Source: Tolypothrix brevis GSE-NOS-MK-07-07A
GTDB lineage: Bacteria > Cyanobacteriota > Cyanobacteriia > Cyanobacteriales > Nostocaceae
Length of the DNA: 64,000 nt
Direction of reading: 5' to 3'
NCBI GenBank assembly: GCA_019358985.1
Contig: JAHHIJ010000028.1
Span: forward strand, 1 to 64,000
Part shown: one piece after another, positions 33,724 to 42,961 of the stretch
Layout: each line of letters opens with the position of its first letter
Numbering within the stretch: position 1 is the stretch's first letter
Translations under genes and position numbers: made by a program
The notes under the pieces: generated by a model
Databases searched by the model: none
What the model saw: the letters and a program-made list of their open reading frames with translations, nothing else
Told to the model about the DNA's origin: nothing

Positions 33724-34050
33724 ATGTTTACTTTAGCCCAAGTTAATATTGGATTAAATATAGCAAGCTTACTAGGAATTATTCATGTTTTACTGGGTAC
33801 AATTTACTTAATATTAATGGTATTTTTTCTAGTTCAAAGAGCAACTAGATTGACTAATTGGGCATTATCACTTTATATCATCCAGGCAATATTTATACCA
33901 GTTTTGATGTTTTTATCTGGGGTGATTTTGATATTTCAAGGTTGGCGCTTAGATCCAATTCTTCAGTTTGGGCAATTTCTATCATTTCTGATAATTATTT
34001 ATTTCGCCATTAAAGATATTGTAATTAACGCAGTTTATAGAAATAGATAA
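33724..34050 (+). CDS. ycf66: Ycf66 family membrane protein
   Basis: A 108-residue integral membrane protein with three to four hydrophobic segments. It starts MFTLAQVNIGLNIASLLGI and carries the family signature LSGVILIFQGWRLDPILQFGQFLSF (about 65-89). Ycf66 genes occur in cyanobacteria and some chloroplast genomes; the function is unknown. It lacks the long charged C-terminal tail of many Ycf66 proteins, so it is a short version. It lies 57 bases after the coiled-coil gene, same strand. Confidence 0.85.
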   Translation: MFTLAQVNIGLNIASLLGIIHVLLGTIYLILMVFFLVQRATRLTNWALSLYIIQAIFIPVLMFLSGVILIFQGWRLDPILQFGQFLSFLIIIYFAIKDIVINAVYRNR

Positions 34051-34058
34051 CATCACCC

Positions 34059-34157
34059 GTAAAGACGTTCCGCCGGAACGTCTTTACAATTTTACGCGAA
34101 ACATTTAAAGAATATAAGTAAAATCTTCAACCAACATACCAGGAACTATTAAATTTT
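34059..34157 (-). pseudogene. Duplicated fragment of the tldE 3' end plus hairpin
   Basis: About 100 bp nearly identical to 35211-35310. It contains a GTAAAGACGTTCCGCCGGAACG hairpin, the linking AATTTTACGCGAAACATTTAAAG, and a stretch that reads on the minus strand VPGMLVEDFTYIL-stop. The functional tldE ends VPGMLVEDFTYTL-stop. Homology starts at about the VPGM codon, so only the last 13 codons and the downstream region were copied. Confidence 0.8.
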
Positions 34158-34244
34158 CTACGTTTCATAAAATTCATAATTATCCCTATGTCTGCTAAAT
34201 AACTGGAATACTAGTCACGTACCATCTCCGCTATTTTCTCGTTG

Positions 34245-35146
34245 TTATATTCCATCCAACCAAGTCACTAAATCCTCTTGGCAAGTAAAATCGAATAACG
34301 CATCAGTTAAATCTTCCAATTGGGTAGTAGATAATTGACGAATTCGTTCCTCTAGCTGGAGTGTAATCGAACCAAGTTTGCGATTAAGCATACGTAAGAT
34401 AACTTTTAATTCTCCTTCTTGTCGTCCCTGTAATTGCCAACTGGTAACTATTTCCATCACAACCTCTTGTTTAACTATTTCAAATTTTGCTATCTCCGCT
34501 TTAAAAATTTCTTCTTCGGCTAAATTGAGCTTGAGGTAAATATCGACAAAACCCGATATCATTTTCATTTTTGCTGGATTTAACCGCAAAGTTGCCAACA
34601 AGCGCAAGCATTCCGATTTGACCTTGGGACGGTCTTTGGGTGCTATATTCATTTTAGCCATAAGAGCGCTGGCGATGGGATTTTCTTGCTGTAAAAAGTC
34701 ACGCCAGTTTAGCTGGTTGAGTTGAACAATACCATAATCGAAGGTGAGAACCGTTTTATCGGGAAATTCAACGCGATAGAAATTTGTTTGCGTTGTGCGA
34801 GGGGTATCAAAGGAAAAAACGGCAATTGGATATACGGGTAATGCGTATTTTTCGTGCAAGCGTGCAAAATATCGAAACATCCTGCGTCCGAAATCTTTTT
34901 GGTTGTAGGACTGATTTTCGATATGAATTAGGAAACAAGTATCTTGTCCACGAAACCGCATTTGTGCGACTAAATCAGCTTCGTATTGTTCTCCTTCGGT
35001 GACATCGGTGAATATTTCCTTTTCTAAAAATGTTAATGAATCTGGTTCTAGGTACGCAGCTACCTGCGGGAAAAATAATTCTAAAAAATCGATAAAGAAT
35101 GTTGCAATCAATTCTTTAAAAGGCGGTCGTGGTCAATCATATTCAT
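34245..35146 (-). pseudogene. Rpn/DUF4351-family gene with an N-terminal frameshift
   Basis: Codes for about 300 residues of a PD-(D/E)XK Rpn-type transposase/nuclease-like protein (EQYEADLVAQMRFRGQDTCF, LIHIENQSYNQKDFGRRMF) ending in the DUF4351 domain (KVILRMLNRKLGSITLQLEERI). An ATG with MNMIDHDRLL is present at 35146, but the next codons hit a stop unless one base is restored in the run CTTTTAAAG: homologues read HDRLFKELIATFF, requiring one more T. The remaining frame can start only at a TTG at 35111. It is either a pseudogene, a slippage-dependent gene or a sequencing error. Confidence 0.8.
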
Positions 35147-35210
35147 TTTGCTGCACGGATGAACATGATTTTATCAAATTATGTTTTACTTACCTCATGC
35201 CGGAACCATC

Positions 35211-35239
35211 GTAGAGACGTTCCGCCGGAACGTCTCTAC
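35211..35239. repeat. GTAGAGACG hairpin downstream of tldE
   Basis: A 29-bp near-perfect palindrome, GTAGAGACGTTCCGCCGGAACG and so on, 17 bases after the tldE stop. The same hairpin accompanies the duplicated fragment at 34059. Confidence 0.8.
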
Positions 35240-35256
35240 AATTTGGCGCGAAACAT

Positions 35257-36609
35257 TTAAAGAGTATAAGTGAAATCTTCAACCAACATCCCAGGAACCA
35301 TACTCCCTCCTAGTTGACGACTGTCGTATGTTCCGACTTCGGGAATGAATTCTTGAAAATTGGTGAAGTCTATCAAATTTTCTCCCCAAAAGCGATAGAG
35401 ACTGTCATCAAAACGCAGATTTTCAATGGGGGCAATGATTTCTCCCTTTTCCACCCAAAAACAAGCATAACGAGTCATGCCTGTGATTCTACCAGTTGGG
35501 CGATCGCTCCAATTCAAGTAATGTAAATTCGATACATATAAACCTGTATCTAAACTTGGTAAAATCTGCTCAAATGCTAAATTTCCCATACTTAATTCTG
35601 GCGCACGTAATGACTCATTTCCATTAGCACCGTTCGCATTTTTGTCATATTCCTTAGCAGTGCGAGAATTCACCAAGGTATTTACTAACATCCCTTTTTG
35701 AATTATAGGTATTTCCGGCTCTGCCATTTCTCCCCATTCATTAAATCGCGGCACCAACCCCCGTTGAAAGTTTTCTTTCAAATTAAATAATCGAGAAAGT
35801 TGCTTTTCTTGACGCGATATCGCTGTCAAAGCACTATTTCCTTGTTGAATATCAGCTTCGCTGACACCACCCCAAGAAAGCATCATCAATAAATCAGAAA
35901 CAGCCGACGGCGCAAAATAAGTTTTATAATTTCCCCGTGGCAATTCTTTCGGGGAATGTGTAAGGAGATTTATTTGCTTTTTCGCATCACTGATTTTCGC
36001 TATATAAGCAGTTGAATCCCAATCACTTCCGGCAAAAGTACCTTTTACAGCTTGTCCCGAAGTAGTGAAAATAGAATAATCTAAGGTAAAAGTATCGGTT
36101 GCAAATAAATGTTTTTGACCGCTAGAATCACCATAACCTTGAATTACGGAACCCCCAGCATATATCCCAGCAAAATCTAATTCGGCAACTTGTTCTAGTA
36201 CTGTTGGTACTACCGCTTCTACCGTCAACAATTTACCTGAATGTGTCTCGCGACTGGTATTTGTTCCTGATGGCAAAACTAGATACGGATCGGCGGGTAA
36301 ATAGGGCAGTTCTTCTCTGAGTTCTTTGAAAGCGTTGTATGCTGTTTGCCAATCTATTTCCCAATTCCCAGTCAAGGGAAACTGGCGAAAACTATTGCGC
36401 TGATCTTGCATCAAATTAAGTTCGATCCAACCATCAGCGACACTACCAGTTTGTCGCACTTTGGCGTGATTGAATCGCGTAAATTGGCTGCGTTCGCCGT
36501 GTAGTTTTATGGTGAAGTGTTCACTGTCTGTTTTTTTAGTTAAAAGGGTTTCAAGTAATCGATTAAAGCTGATTTCTAAGGTTGATAAATCGTCAATTTT
36601 CATGGGCAT
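35257..36609 (-). CDS. tldE: TldE/PmbA-type protein (non-catalytic partner)
   Basis: A 450-residue member of the TldD/PmbA (U62) family that lacks the HExxxH metal motif, as in TldE/PmbA, the partner subunit of the TldD/TldE protease that degrades or matures unfolded small peptides. Family features include a long beta-rich core (ELDFAGIYAGGSVIQGYG), SLRAPELSMGNLAFEQILPS and the C-terminal TYDSRQLGGSMVPGMLVEDF. It follows the tldD gene on the same strand by about 120 bases. ATG at 36603 is an alternative start. Its 3' end has been duplicated 1.1 kb away. Confidence 0.88.
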   Translation of the reverse strand: MPMKIDDLSTLEISFNRLLETLLTKKTDSEHFTIKLHGERSQFTRFNHAKVRQTGSVADGWIELNLMQDQRNSFRQFPLTGNWEIDWQTAYNAFKELREELPYLPADPYLVLPSGTNTSRETHSGKLLTVEAVVPTVLEQVAELDFAGIYAGGSVIQGYGDSSGQKHLFATDTFTLDYSIFTTSGQAVKGTFAGSDWDSTAYIAKISDAKKQINLLTHSPKELPRGNYKTYFAPSAVSDLLMMLSWGGVSEADIQQGNSALTAISRQEKQLSRLFNLKENFQRGLVPRFNEWGEMAEPEIPIIQKGMLVNTLVNSRTAKEYDKNANGANGNESLRAPELSMGNLAFEQILPSLDTGLYVSNLHYLNWSDRPTGRITGMTRYACFWVEKGEIIAPIENLRFDDSLYRFWGENLIDFTNFQEFIPEVGTYDSRQLGGSMVPGMLVEDFTYTL

Positions 36610-36647
36610 TTTTTGGGGAGATGAGGGAGTGGGGAAGGCGCGGAGTT

Positions 36648-36676
36648 GTAGAGACGTTCCGCCGGAACGTCTGTAC
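36648..36676. repeat. GTAGAGACG hairpin between tldD and tldE
   Basis: A palindrome with the core GACGTTCCGCCGGAACGTC in the 120-base spacer. It could affect read-through into tldE. Confidence 0.7.
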
Positions 36677-36731
36677 TAAAGGAGCGGAGGAGCGGAGGCG
36701 CGGAGTTCTTCCCGTTGTCCCCCTTGTCTTT

Positions 36732-38171
36732 CTAGGTGCCACCGCCAAATACTTCGACGTTAGCAAATAAACAAATGGGTGAACCGTGTCCGACGGAAAT
36801 CGCCTGATTTGGTTCTCCTTTGCCACAGTAAGCTGTGCCGTACATTTGCCAACTGGAGGAGTTTCCTAGTTTGATTAAGCTGTGCCAAAATTCGGGTGTG
36901 GTGGCTCGATAATTGGGATTGCGGAGGGTTTTGGTGAGTTTGCCGTTTTCAATTAATTTGGCGTACTCGCAGCCAAACTGAAATTTATAACGTTGGTCAT
37001 CAATTGACCAAGAACGGTTAGATTCCATGTAAACGCCGTGTTCTATGTCGGCGATGATTTCGTCAAAGGTGGCGTTTCCCGGCTCTAAATTCAAGTTTGC
37101 CATGCGATCAATCGCTGGTCTATTCCATGAAGAAGCACGCGCACACGCAACTCCTGGTACACTGGCTCTAGCTTGGCTTTCTAAGCTACCTAAACCGCGC
37201 TGAAGTACGCCTTCTTTAATTAAGTATTCCCGTGTTGCTACTGCCCCAGTATCATCAAAACTGTAGCTGGCAAACTCTCCTGGTACGGTGGGGTCAAAGG
37301 TGATGTTCATTAACTCAGAACCGTATACTAGATTGCCAAAGTCACTTTTGTTGACAAAGCTGCCACCGGCGTAGTTGCGCTCATCTCCTAAAATGCGATC
37401 GATTTCTAGGGGATGTCCGACACTTTCATGGATTTGTAGCATCATTTGGTCTGGTGCTAAAACTAAGTTGGTGCGGGTAGACGGGCATTCGTCCGCTGTC
37501 AATAGTTCTATTGCCTGTTCGCCAATTTGCTGCACTCGTTGCCATAATTCTTCTTCTCTTAACAGTTCCATGCCACCTTGGTAACAGTGTGCTTGCCAGC
37601 CGTTGTTACTGCGCTGCTGGACGATCGCTCCATCTTGTGCAGTAGCTCCGTAATGAGTGCCTAATGACAAGATTTTTTGATACACCTCTGAACCGTTACT
37701 GCTGACAAACCAAGTTTCTTTTTCAGTGGTGGTGGTGGTTGCCGTGGTTTGGACGATTTTATCGTCAACTTTTAAGGTTTTGCAAATACGGATAAGTATA
37801 TCATTTATTTCTCTTGGACTCAGTGCATCTAATGGTTTAAGAAATGGAGAAATATATTCACCAACGACTTTCGGGCGTTCTTTCGCACTGAAAGGATATA
37901 TCCACCATTCACTTGCGGCTAGTGCCTGTTTATACGCTTTTTCCGCAGCATCTTGTAAACTGGCAAGATCCAGAGAATTGGTAGCAGCATAACCGAGACA
38001 ACCATTAACCAAAACTTCCAGCATCACTCCCATAGTGGAGGATTTGCCGTTTGTTTGCGGTAAGGCATCTCGAACATAACAATTATAGTTGTTTTCCTTT
38101 ACGGCTCTGATACCAATCCAATCAGCGGGAATATTTAGAGAAGCGAGGATGTTTGTTAATTCAGACCACAT
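36732..38171 (-). CDS. tldD: TldD-type metalloprotease (catalytic partner)
   Basis: A 479-residue U62 family protease carrying HESVGHPLEIDRILGDERN (about residues 245-263), the HExxxH metal motif of TldD. Downstream, the strictly conserved Cys/His region is seen in TSSWNRPAIDRMANLNLEPG and the long C-terminal beta-core ends VGHGSPICLFANVEVFGGGT. With TldE it forms a barrel-like peptidase. It is the first gene of the pair. A heptameric repeat array precedes its start. Confidence 0.9.
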   Translation of the reverse strand: MWSELTNILASLNIPADWIGIRAVKENNYNCYVRDALPQTNGKSSTMGVMLEVLVNGCLGYAATNSLDLASLQDAAEKAYKQALAASEWWIYPFSAKERPKVVGEYISPFLKPLDALSPREINDILIRICKTLKVDDKIVQTTATTTTTEKETWFVSSNGSEVYQKILSLGTHYGATAQDGAIVQQRSNNGWQAHCYQGGMELLREEELWQRVQQIGEQAIELLTADECPSTRTNLVLAPDQMMLQIHESVGHPLEIDRILGDERNYAGGSFVNKSDFGNLVYGSELMNITFDPTVPGEFASYSFDDTGAVATREYLIKEGVLQRGLGSLESQARASVPGVACARASSWNRPAIDRMANLNLEPGNATFDEIIADIEHGVYMESNRSWSIDDQRYKFQFGCEYAKLIENGKLTKTLRNPNYRATTPEFWHSLIKLGNSSSWQMYGTAYCGKGEPNQAISVGHGSPICLFANVEVFGGGT

Positions 38172-38183
38172 AATTAAAGTTGT

Positions 38184-38275
38184 TGGTTGATAGTTGATAG
38201 TTGATAGTTGTTGGTTGATAGTTGATAGTTGTTGGTTGTTGGTTGATAGTTGTTGGTTGATAGTTGTTAGTGGTC
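38184..38275. repeat. STRR array upstream of tldD (GTTGATA/GTTGTTG)
   Basis: About 13 tandem 7-bp units of GTTGATA, GTTGTTG and GTTGGTT in mixed order over 92 bases, directly upstream of the tldD start. A GTACAGACGCGATTAATCGCG hairpin follows at 38302-38328, just after the end of cysS. Confidence 0.85.
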
Positions 38276-38339
38276 AAAAAATCTTATAATCCACTAACAT
38301 TGTACAGACGCGATTAATCGCGTCTCTAACCTTTTTTAT

Positions 38340-39779
38340 CTAATTACGATGCCAGCGGGTTCCCTCACGGCTATCAATTAGGGTAATACCTTGGGAAAGT
38401 AGTTCATCACGAATGCGATCGCTCAAAACAAAATTCTTGGCAATCCGCGCATCTTGTCTTTCCTGAATTTTCGCTTCAATTTCGGCATCGCTTAAACCCT
38501 TATTCACAGATGTTTCTACTTTCATCTCGGCTTCTAAACCCAAAACACCTGCTAAAGTAACAAGTGTTTGCCACTGTTTAAGTAACTCCAAAGGTGCTGT
38601 TTCAGTTTTCCCTTCATGGACAAAAATATTTCGCTCACGTCGCAGTTCTTTGGCTAATTCAAACAGTACTATTAAACCACCAGGGAAATTAAAGTCATTA
38701 TTTACAGCTTCGATGAAACGTTCAATGAAGGAATTAGGAATTGATGAGTTCTTACTCCCCATTCCCCATCCCAATTGATACCCAAAAAGCAAACCTTCTT
38801 TCAGCGTGTGCCAACCGTTGGTTGCTGCCTGAATTGCTTCGTCGGTAAAATCGATTGGTGTGCGATATTGTGCCATCAGGACAAATAACCGCACTGCCAT
38901 CGGGTCAACGCCTCGATCTAGTAAGTCGCGAATGGTGGTAAAATTACCTAAAGATTTGGACATTTTTTCGCCATCCACCTTCACCATGCCGTTATGCATC
39001 CAGTAGCGAGATAACGGTTTGCCTGTGACTGCTTCCGATTGGGCAATTTCATTTTCATGATGGGGGAAAATTAAATCTTCACCACCAGCGTGAATATCGA
39101 TGGTTTCCCCAAGGCGATCGCGTACCATTGCACTACATTCAATATGCCATCCTGGACGACCTTTGCCCCAAGGTGATTCCCAAGCGGGTTCTCCCGGTTT
39201 TGCCGCTTTCCACAAAGCAAAATCAGCCGAATCTTTTTTGCGCTGATACTCAGGATCTTCTAGATCAACTCGTCCACTGGCACCAGCTTGTGAATTTTCT
39301 AATTTACGTCCAGAAAGCTTGCCATATTCAGGAAAGGCTCGCACTGAGTAGTAAACATCACCGTTACTTGGGTAAGCGTAGCCTTTATTTTCTAGCTCGT
39401 GAATTAGCCGAGTTATGCCATTCATTGTATGGGTAGCGCGGGGATATTCTGAGGCTTCTTTGATATTCAGCCGCGCCATATCCTCAAAATATGCTTTGAT
39501 AAAGCGATCGGCGATCGTCTCCATCGTTGAGTGTTCTTGCCGCGCTCGATTCAAAATTTTATCATCAACATCAGTAAAATTCTGGACATAGCGCACTTCA
39601 TAGCCGACAAATTGTAAGTAGCGACGCACTACATCCCAAACTATACAAGCTCTGGCATGACCCAAATGGCAATAATCATAAACCGTCACGCCGCAGTAAT
39701 ACATCTTAACCTTTCCTGGCTCGACTGTTTCAAAAGGTTCTTGACGACGGCTGAGAGTGTTGTAAACGGTTAGGGTCAT
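38340..39779 (-). CDS. cysS: Cysteinyl-tRNA synthetase
   Basis: Class I synthetase that charges tRNA-Cys. The 479-residue protein has the HIGH-type signature [13 protein letters not shown] (about 37-49, HLGH) and KMSKS at about 274-278 ([11 protein letters not shown]), with zinc ligands in [14 protein letters not shown] and WHIECSAMV. The C-terminal DALR-like region and anticodon-binding tail ([18 protein letters not shown]) are present. Length and order are normal; the gene appears intact. Confidence 0.96.
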   Translation of the reverse strand: MTLTVYNTLSRRQEPFETVEPGKVKMYYCGVTVYDYCHLGHARACIVWDVVRRYLQFVGYEVRYVQNFTDVDDKILNRARQEHSTMETIADRFIKAYFEDMARLNIKEASEYPRATHTMNGITRLIHELENKGYAYPSNGDVYYSVRAFPEYGKLSGRKLENSQAGASGRVDLEDPEYQRKKDSADFALWKAAKPGEPAWESPWGKGRPGWHIECSAMVRDRLGETIDIHAGGEDLIFPHHENEIAQSEAVTGKPLSRYWMHNGMVKVDGEKMSKSLGNFTTIRDLLDRGVDPMAVRLFVLMAQYRTPIDFTDEAIQAATNGWHTLKEGLLFGYQLGWGMGSKNSSIPNSFIERFIEAVNNDFNFPGGLIVLFELAKELRRERNIFVHEGKTETAPLELLKQWQTLVTLAGVLGLEAEMKVETSVNKGLSDAEIEAKIQERQDARIAKNFVLSDRIRDELLSQGITLIDSREGTRWHRN

Positions 39780-39917
39780 AACAGAGTAATGCTCTAATGA
39801 GAAGATAAGTAATAATAGGGTAAGCAGCTGGGACGGATGTCCAGCATCCCTATGCTAGTGTTTTCTGGACTATCTGCGCTACATTCCTTAATTTTGATTT
39901 TTTTTTGACACAGCGCT

Positions 39918-41039
39918 ATGCAATCAGCAGTGACTCCTGACCAATCTCAAGCAATGGATGCACCGAAACAAGGCTTGCCAGTAACAATTATTACTGGCTT
40001 CCTCGGTAGTGGAAAGACGACTTTACTTAATCATATTCTCACCAATCAACAGGGTTTGAAAACCGCTGTTTTAGTTAATGAATTTGGTGAAATTGGCATC
40101 GACAATGAGTTAATTGTTTCCACTGGCGAGAACATGGTGGAACTGAGTAATGGTTGTATTTGCTGCACCATTAATAATGATTTGGTGGATGCCGTTTACA
40201 AAGTTTTAGAACGCGAAGAAAAGCTAGATTATCTAGTTGTCGAAACAACTGGATTAGCAGATCCGCTTCCAGTCGCGCTGACATTTCTGGGTACAGAATT
40301 ACGCGATTTGACTCGTCTGGATTCGATTATTACGGTGGTAGACGCGGCAAATTACAGCTTGGATTTATTCAACTCCCAAGCAGCTTACAGTCAAATTGCT
40401 TATGGTGATGTGATTGTTCTCAACAAAACTGATTTAGTTGATGAAGCGACTTTAAATGAGTTGGAGAAAAAAATAGGGGAAGTTAAAGAAGGAGCAAGAA
40501 TTCTTCGCACCACGCGATCGCAAGTCCCACTTCCTTTAATTCTCAGCGTTGGTCTGTTTGAGTCTGATAAGTACTTTGACACTGTTGATGAGCATAATCA
40601 CGACCATCACGACCACGATCATGACCATCACGACCACGACGATCATGACCATTCTACATGCGGTCACGACCATCATGACCACGACCACGAACATCACCAC
40701 CATCATTCTGACCATTTAGAAAATGATGGTTTTACCTCACTATCTTTCCAAATTGACAAACCTTTGTCTATTAGGAAGTTTCAATATTTCTTAGATAACC
40801 AGCTAACTGAGAATATCTTCCGAGCAAAGGGTATTATGTGGTTTGACGAAAGTCCCAACCGTCATATTTTCCACCTTTGCGGTAAGCGCTTTACTATGGA
40901 TGATGATGAGTGGAAAGGTGAAAAGAAAAATCAGCTAGTTCTCATTGGTCAAAATTTAGATCAAAATCAGTTGCTAGAACAGCTAGAAAAGTGCATTTGT
41001 GTTCCTTCCACAAGTCGCGGTCAGGGATTTGGAAAGTAA
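39918..41039 (+). CDS. COG0523 (CobW/ZNG-type) GTPase with a long His/Asp-rich loop
   Basis: A 373-residue metallochaperone GTPase. Walker A GFLGSGKTT is at 27-35, the metal motif CICC (GCICCTI) at 80-83, and the GTPase switch elements continue in LVVETTGLADPLP and VLNKTDLVD. Between the GTPase domain and the C-terminal CobW domain (about 272-370) lies about 40 residues of almost pure His/Asp (227-268), expected to bind zinc or nickel. Which metal and client it serves is not clear; no Zur box is apparent by eye. ATG at 39918 and a second at 39951 are both possible. Confidence 0.88.
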   Translation: MQSAVTPDQSQAMDAPKQGLPVTIITGFLGSGKTTLLNHILTNQQGLKTAVLVNEFGEIGIDNELIVSTGENMVELSNGCICCTINNDLVDAVYKVLEREEKLDYLVVETTGLADPLPVALTFLGTELRDLTRLDSIITVVDAANYSLDLFNSQAAYSQIAYGDVIVLNKTDLVDEATLNELEKKIGEVKEGARILRTTRSQVPLPLILSVGLFESDKYFDTVDEHNHDHHDHDHDHHDHDDHDHSTCGHDHHDHDHEHHHHHSDHLENDGFTSLSFQIDKPLSIRKFQYFLDNQLTENIFRAKGIMWFDESPNRHIFHLCGKRFTMDDDEWKGEKKNQLVLIGQNLDQNQLLEQLEKCICVPSTSRGQGFGK

Positions 41040-41070
41040 TCTCTAGTCTTTTATAGTTATCTCTGACAAT

Positions 41071-41113
41071 GGCTCTGTTAGTTTCACTTACATGTGAAGA
41101 CAGAGCCTTTGCT
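41071..41113 (+). terminator. Terminator after the CobW-type gene
   Basis: GGCTCTGT (41071-41078) pairs with ACAGAGCC (41100-41107), with an inner TTTCAC/GTGAAG stem, followed by TTTGCTTTGG. A further inverted pair (AAAACCTCAC near 41168 and GTGAGGTTTTAC near 41223) follows. Confidence 0.65.
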
Positions 41114-41375
41114 TTGGCATTTTTAAAGTCATTATTGTACCTAAGTAGGTGGTTCAGATTAAATATAAAACCTCACTTGAAACTCCTCTCTTTACACTAC
41201 GTAAAGAAAAGCTTTTATGCTGGGTGAGGTTTTACGGCAGATTGCGTTTTTATTGAATACACGTAGAGACGAAGCATGTGGAACGTCTCAGAGCGGGTTT
41301 TGGATTTTATGCATGTACCTCCTAAGGAGTGAAATATGCTGTATTTTATCAGGACTTGTCGTCAGACATCGCCCT

Positions 41376-42182
41376 TTACTTCCCCGTATCACTAGCTTCT
41401 TCACTTTCCAACCGCTGCACCTGTTCTACAGATAACCCCGTCACTTTCGCTACAATTTCCGGGGATATTCCTTCTCTTAGCAGATTGAGAGCAACAAGCT
41501 GAACACCTTCGGCACGACCTTCGGCACGACCTTCGGCACGACCTTGTTCTATAATTTCAGCTTTGAGAGCTTGATAAGTTACTGATTCTTGCATAAGTTC
41601 TTCTCGCAGCAATTGTTTAACTACGTCTTTCTCCAATACTAGCCCAGCCAGAATAAACGCTGATGCTGCAACATTACTTTGTGTAGATTGGTCGCTAATG
41701 CTAGAAATTTCTTCAGCAACTTGCCTTAATGTTTCAGTCCGGTCATTGGTATTACTTAATACTGCAAAGGGCAACAATCCTGGATGCTCCAAAAATACAC
41801 TTGTTGGTTGCTCCCAAAGGCAAATGACCTGGAACCTATGAAAGGTTTCTTCTAAAGTGAATGTGGTTTGCTGCACAAGTTGTGAATTTGTTTGTTGCAG
41901 ATAAATAACTACTTGACGCATTCGCTTGTTCTTAAAACGGCGATACACTCGTAGCCGATAGTCAATCATGCGAAATGGAATATCAACTTTGGGCAAAGTT
42001 TGGAATTCCAGGTGCAGCACGACTTCATCAGATTGAAGTAATATCAGCGCATCAGCCCGAATGGGTTCAAGGGAGAGTTCTGAAGGACTTAACTCTGTGA
42101 GTGCGATCGGTTCCCCTAGTAGCCAGGTGGCAAAATCACTGGGGAAAGTTTCAGCAAGAAATTTACAGGTATTATCGAACAT
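41376..42182 (-). CDS. Rpn/PD-(D/E)XK family transposase-like protein
   Basis: A 268-residue protein starting [21 protein letters not shown] (ATG at 42182). The nuclease-like core is [21 protein letters not shown] (Asp...Glu-x-Gln), followed by a helical C-terminal part ending in an [10 protein letters not shown] repeat (encoded by 12-bp tandem repeats near 41515) and a helix resembling [12 protein letters not shown]. The Rpn/T_den family contains recombination-promoting nucleases and mobile-associated proteins. It starts 2 bases from a fragment of dtd on the opposite strand, whose 5' part is missing. Confidence 0.85.
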   Translation of the reverse strand: MFDNTCKFLAETFPSDFATWLLGEPIALTELSPSELSLEPIRADALILLQSDEVVLHLEFQTLPKVDIPFRMIDYRLRVYRRFKNKRMRQVVIYLQQTNSQLVQQTTFTLEETFHRFQVICLWEQPTSVFLEHPGLLPFAVLSNTNDRTETLRQVAEEISSISDQSTQSNVAASAFILAGLVLEKDVVKQLLREELMQESVTYQALKAEIIEQGRAEGRAEGRAEGVQLVALNLLREGISPEIVAKVTGLSVEQVQRLESEEASDTGK

Positions 42183-42183
42183 T

Positions 42184-42369
42184 ATGAGATTATCAGGTAT
42201 TGACCGTTCAGCCGCTCCAACATTAGCCCAAGACTTATATAATCGTTTTGTCGCCAAGTTGCGGGAAACTGGTTTGCGGGTGGAAACTGGTCAATTTGGG
42301 GCGATGATGCAAGTGTCCATTGAAAATGACGGTCCTGTGACTTTATTACTAGAGCGAGAAGGTATATAA
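42184..42369 (+). pseudogene. dtd: 3' fragment of D-aminoacyl-tRNA deacylase
   Basis: About 60 codons matching only the C-terminal part of Dtd: [20 protein letters not shown] followed by [32 protein letters not shown]. The N-terminal ~90 residues, including the catalytic part, are absent. The homology starts at about 42199, directly beside the 5' end of the divergent Rpn-family gene, and no other part of dtd is found in the window. Despite a local ATG, a functional deacylase is excluded from this piece alone. Confidence 0.85.
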
Positions 42370-42472
42370 GGGTTTATACGTAATTAATAAATATCAGCAA
42401 CGCTATACTAAGCAGTTCTAAATGATGAGACAATATTAAACTAACCATTACAAAAGTTTAAACTCTCTCATC

Positions 42473-42808
42473 ATGGCTAATATCCAGTTTTCCAGAGGTA
42501 TTAATGAAGAAGTTATTCCAGAAGTGCGGTTAACGCGATCGCGTACTGGTGACAGTGGTACAGCAACGTTTATTTTCACCAATCCTAAAGCTTTGGCTCA
42601 AGATGTTAGTGATGATATCACTGGCATGTATATGATTGACGAGGAAGGCGAAATTATTACTCGTGAAGTGAAAGCTAAATTTCTCAACGGCAAACCAGAA
42701 GGATTAGAAGCTGTTCATATAATGAAATCTACCGAAGAATGGGAGCGTTTTATACGCTTTATGACGCGGTATGGCGAGGAAAATGGATTAGAATTGAACA
42801 AAGTTTAA
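42473..42808 (+). CDS. psb28: Photosystem II assembly protein Psb28
   Basis: Psb28 associates with photosystem II assembly intermediates (the CP47/RC47 stage) on the cytoplasmic side. The 111-residue protein is full-length, starting [26 protein letters not shown]. The conserved regions [14 protein letters not shown] and [20 protein letters not shown] and the C-terminal [22 protein letters not shown] are all present. A repeat follows 24 bases after the stop. Confidence 0.96.
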   Translation: MANIQFSRGINEEVIPEVRLTRSRTGDSGTATFIFTNPKALAQDVSDDITGMYMIDEEGEIITREVKAKFLNGKPEGLEAVHIMKSTEEWERFIRFMTRYGEENGLELNKV

Positions 42809-42831
42809 TCACCCATTGGGCATTGGTAATA

Positions 42832-42918
42832 ATTAGACATCTCCAAAAAAGATGTAGAGACGTAGCGTTGCTACGTCTCTACAAAAGTTTCGAGCAACGC
42901 ATAATTAGTTTCTTGTCT
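42832..42918. repeat. Family A element between psb28 and moaB
   Basis: AATTAGACATCTCC end, GTAGAGACGTAGCGTTGCTACG hairpin, AAAGTTTCGAGCAACGCATAATTA and a short TTTCTTGTCT right end. Confidence 0.82.
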
Positions 42919-42961
42919 ATTCTTTCCCTTTCCCCTCTTCAACCACTGATTAGCAAAGTGT

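Noticed and set aside
36593-36826. 77-codon minus-strand ORF between tldD and tldE
   Set aside because: It overlaps tldD and a hairpin repeat and includes repeat-encoded residues (VETFRRNVS), so it is not a credible gene.
41217-41435. 72-codon plus-strand ORF searched for the missing dtd N-terminus
   Set aside because: The translation shows no similarity to Dtd and overlaps the end of the Rpn gene.
42061-42183. Longer version of the dtd-like ORF starting at 42061
   Set aside because: The first 41 codons are antisense to the Rpn-family gene and do not match Dtd; only 42184 onward does.
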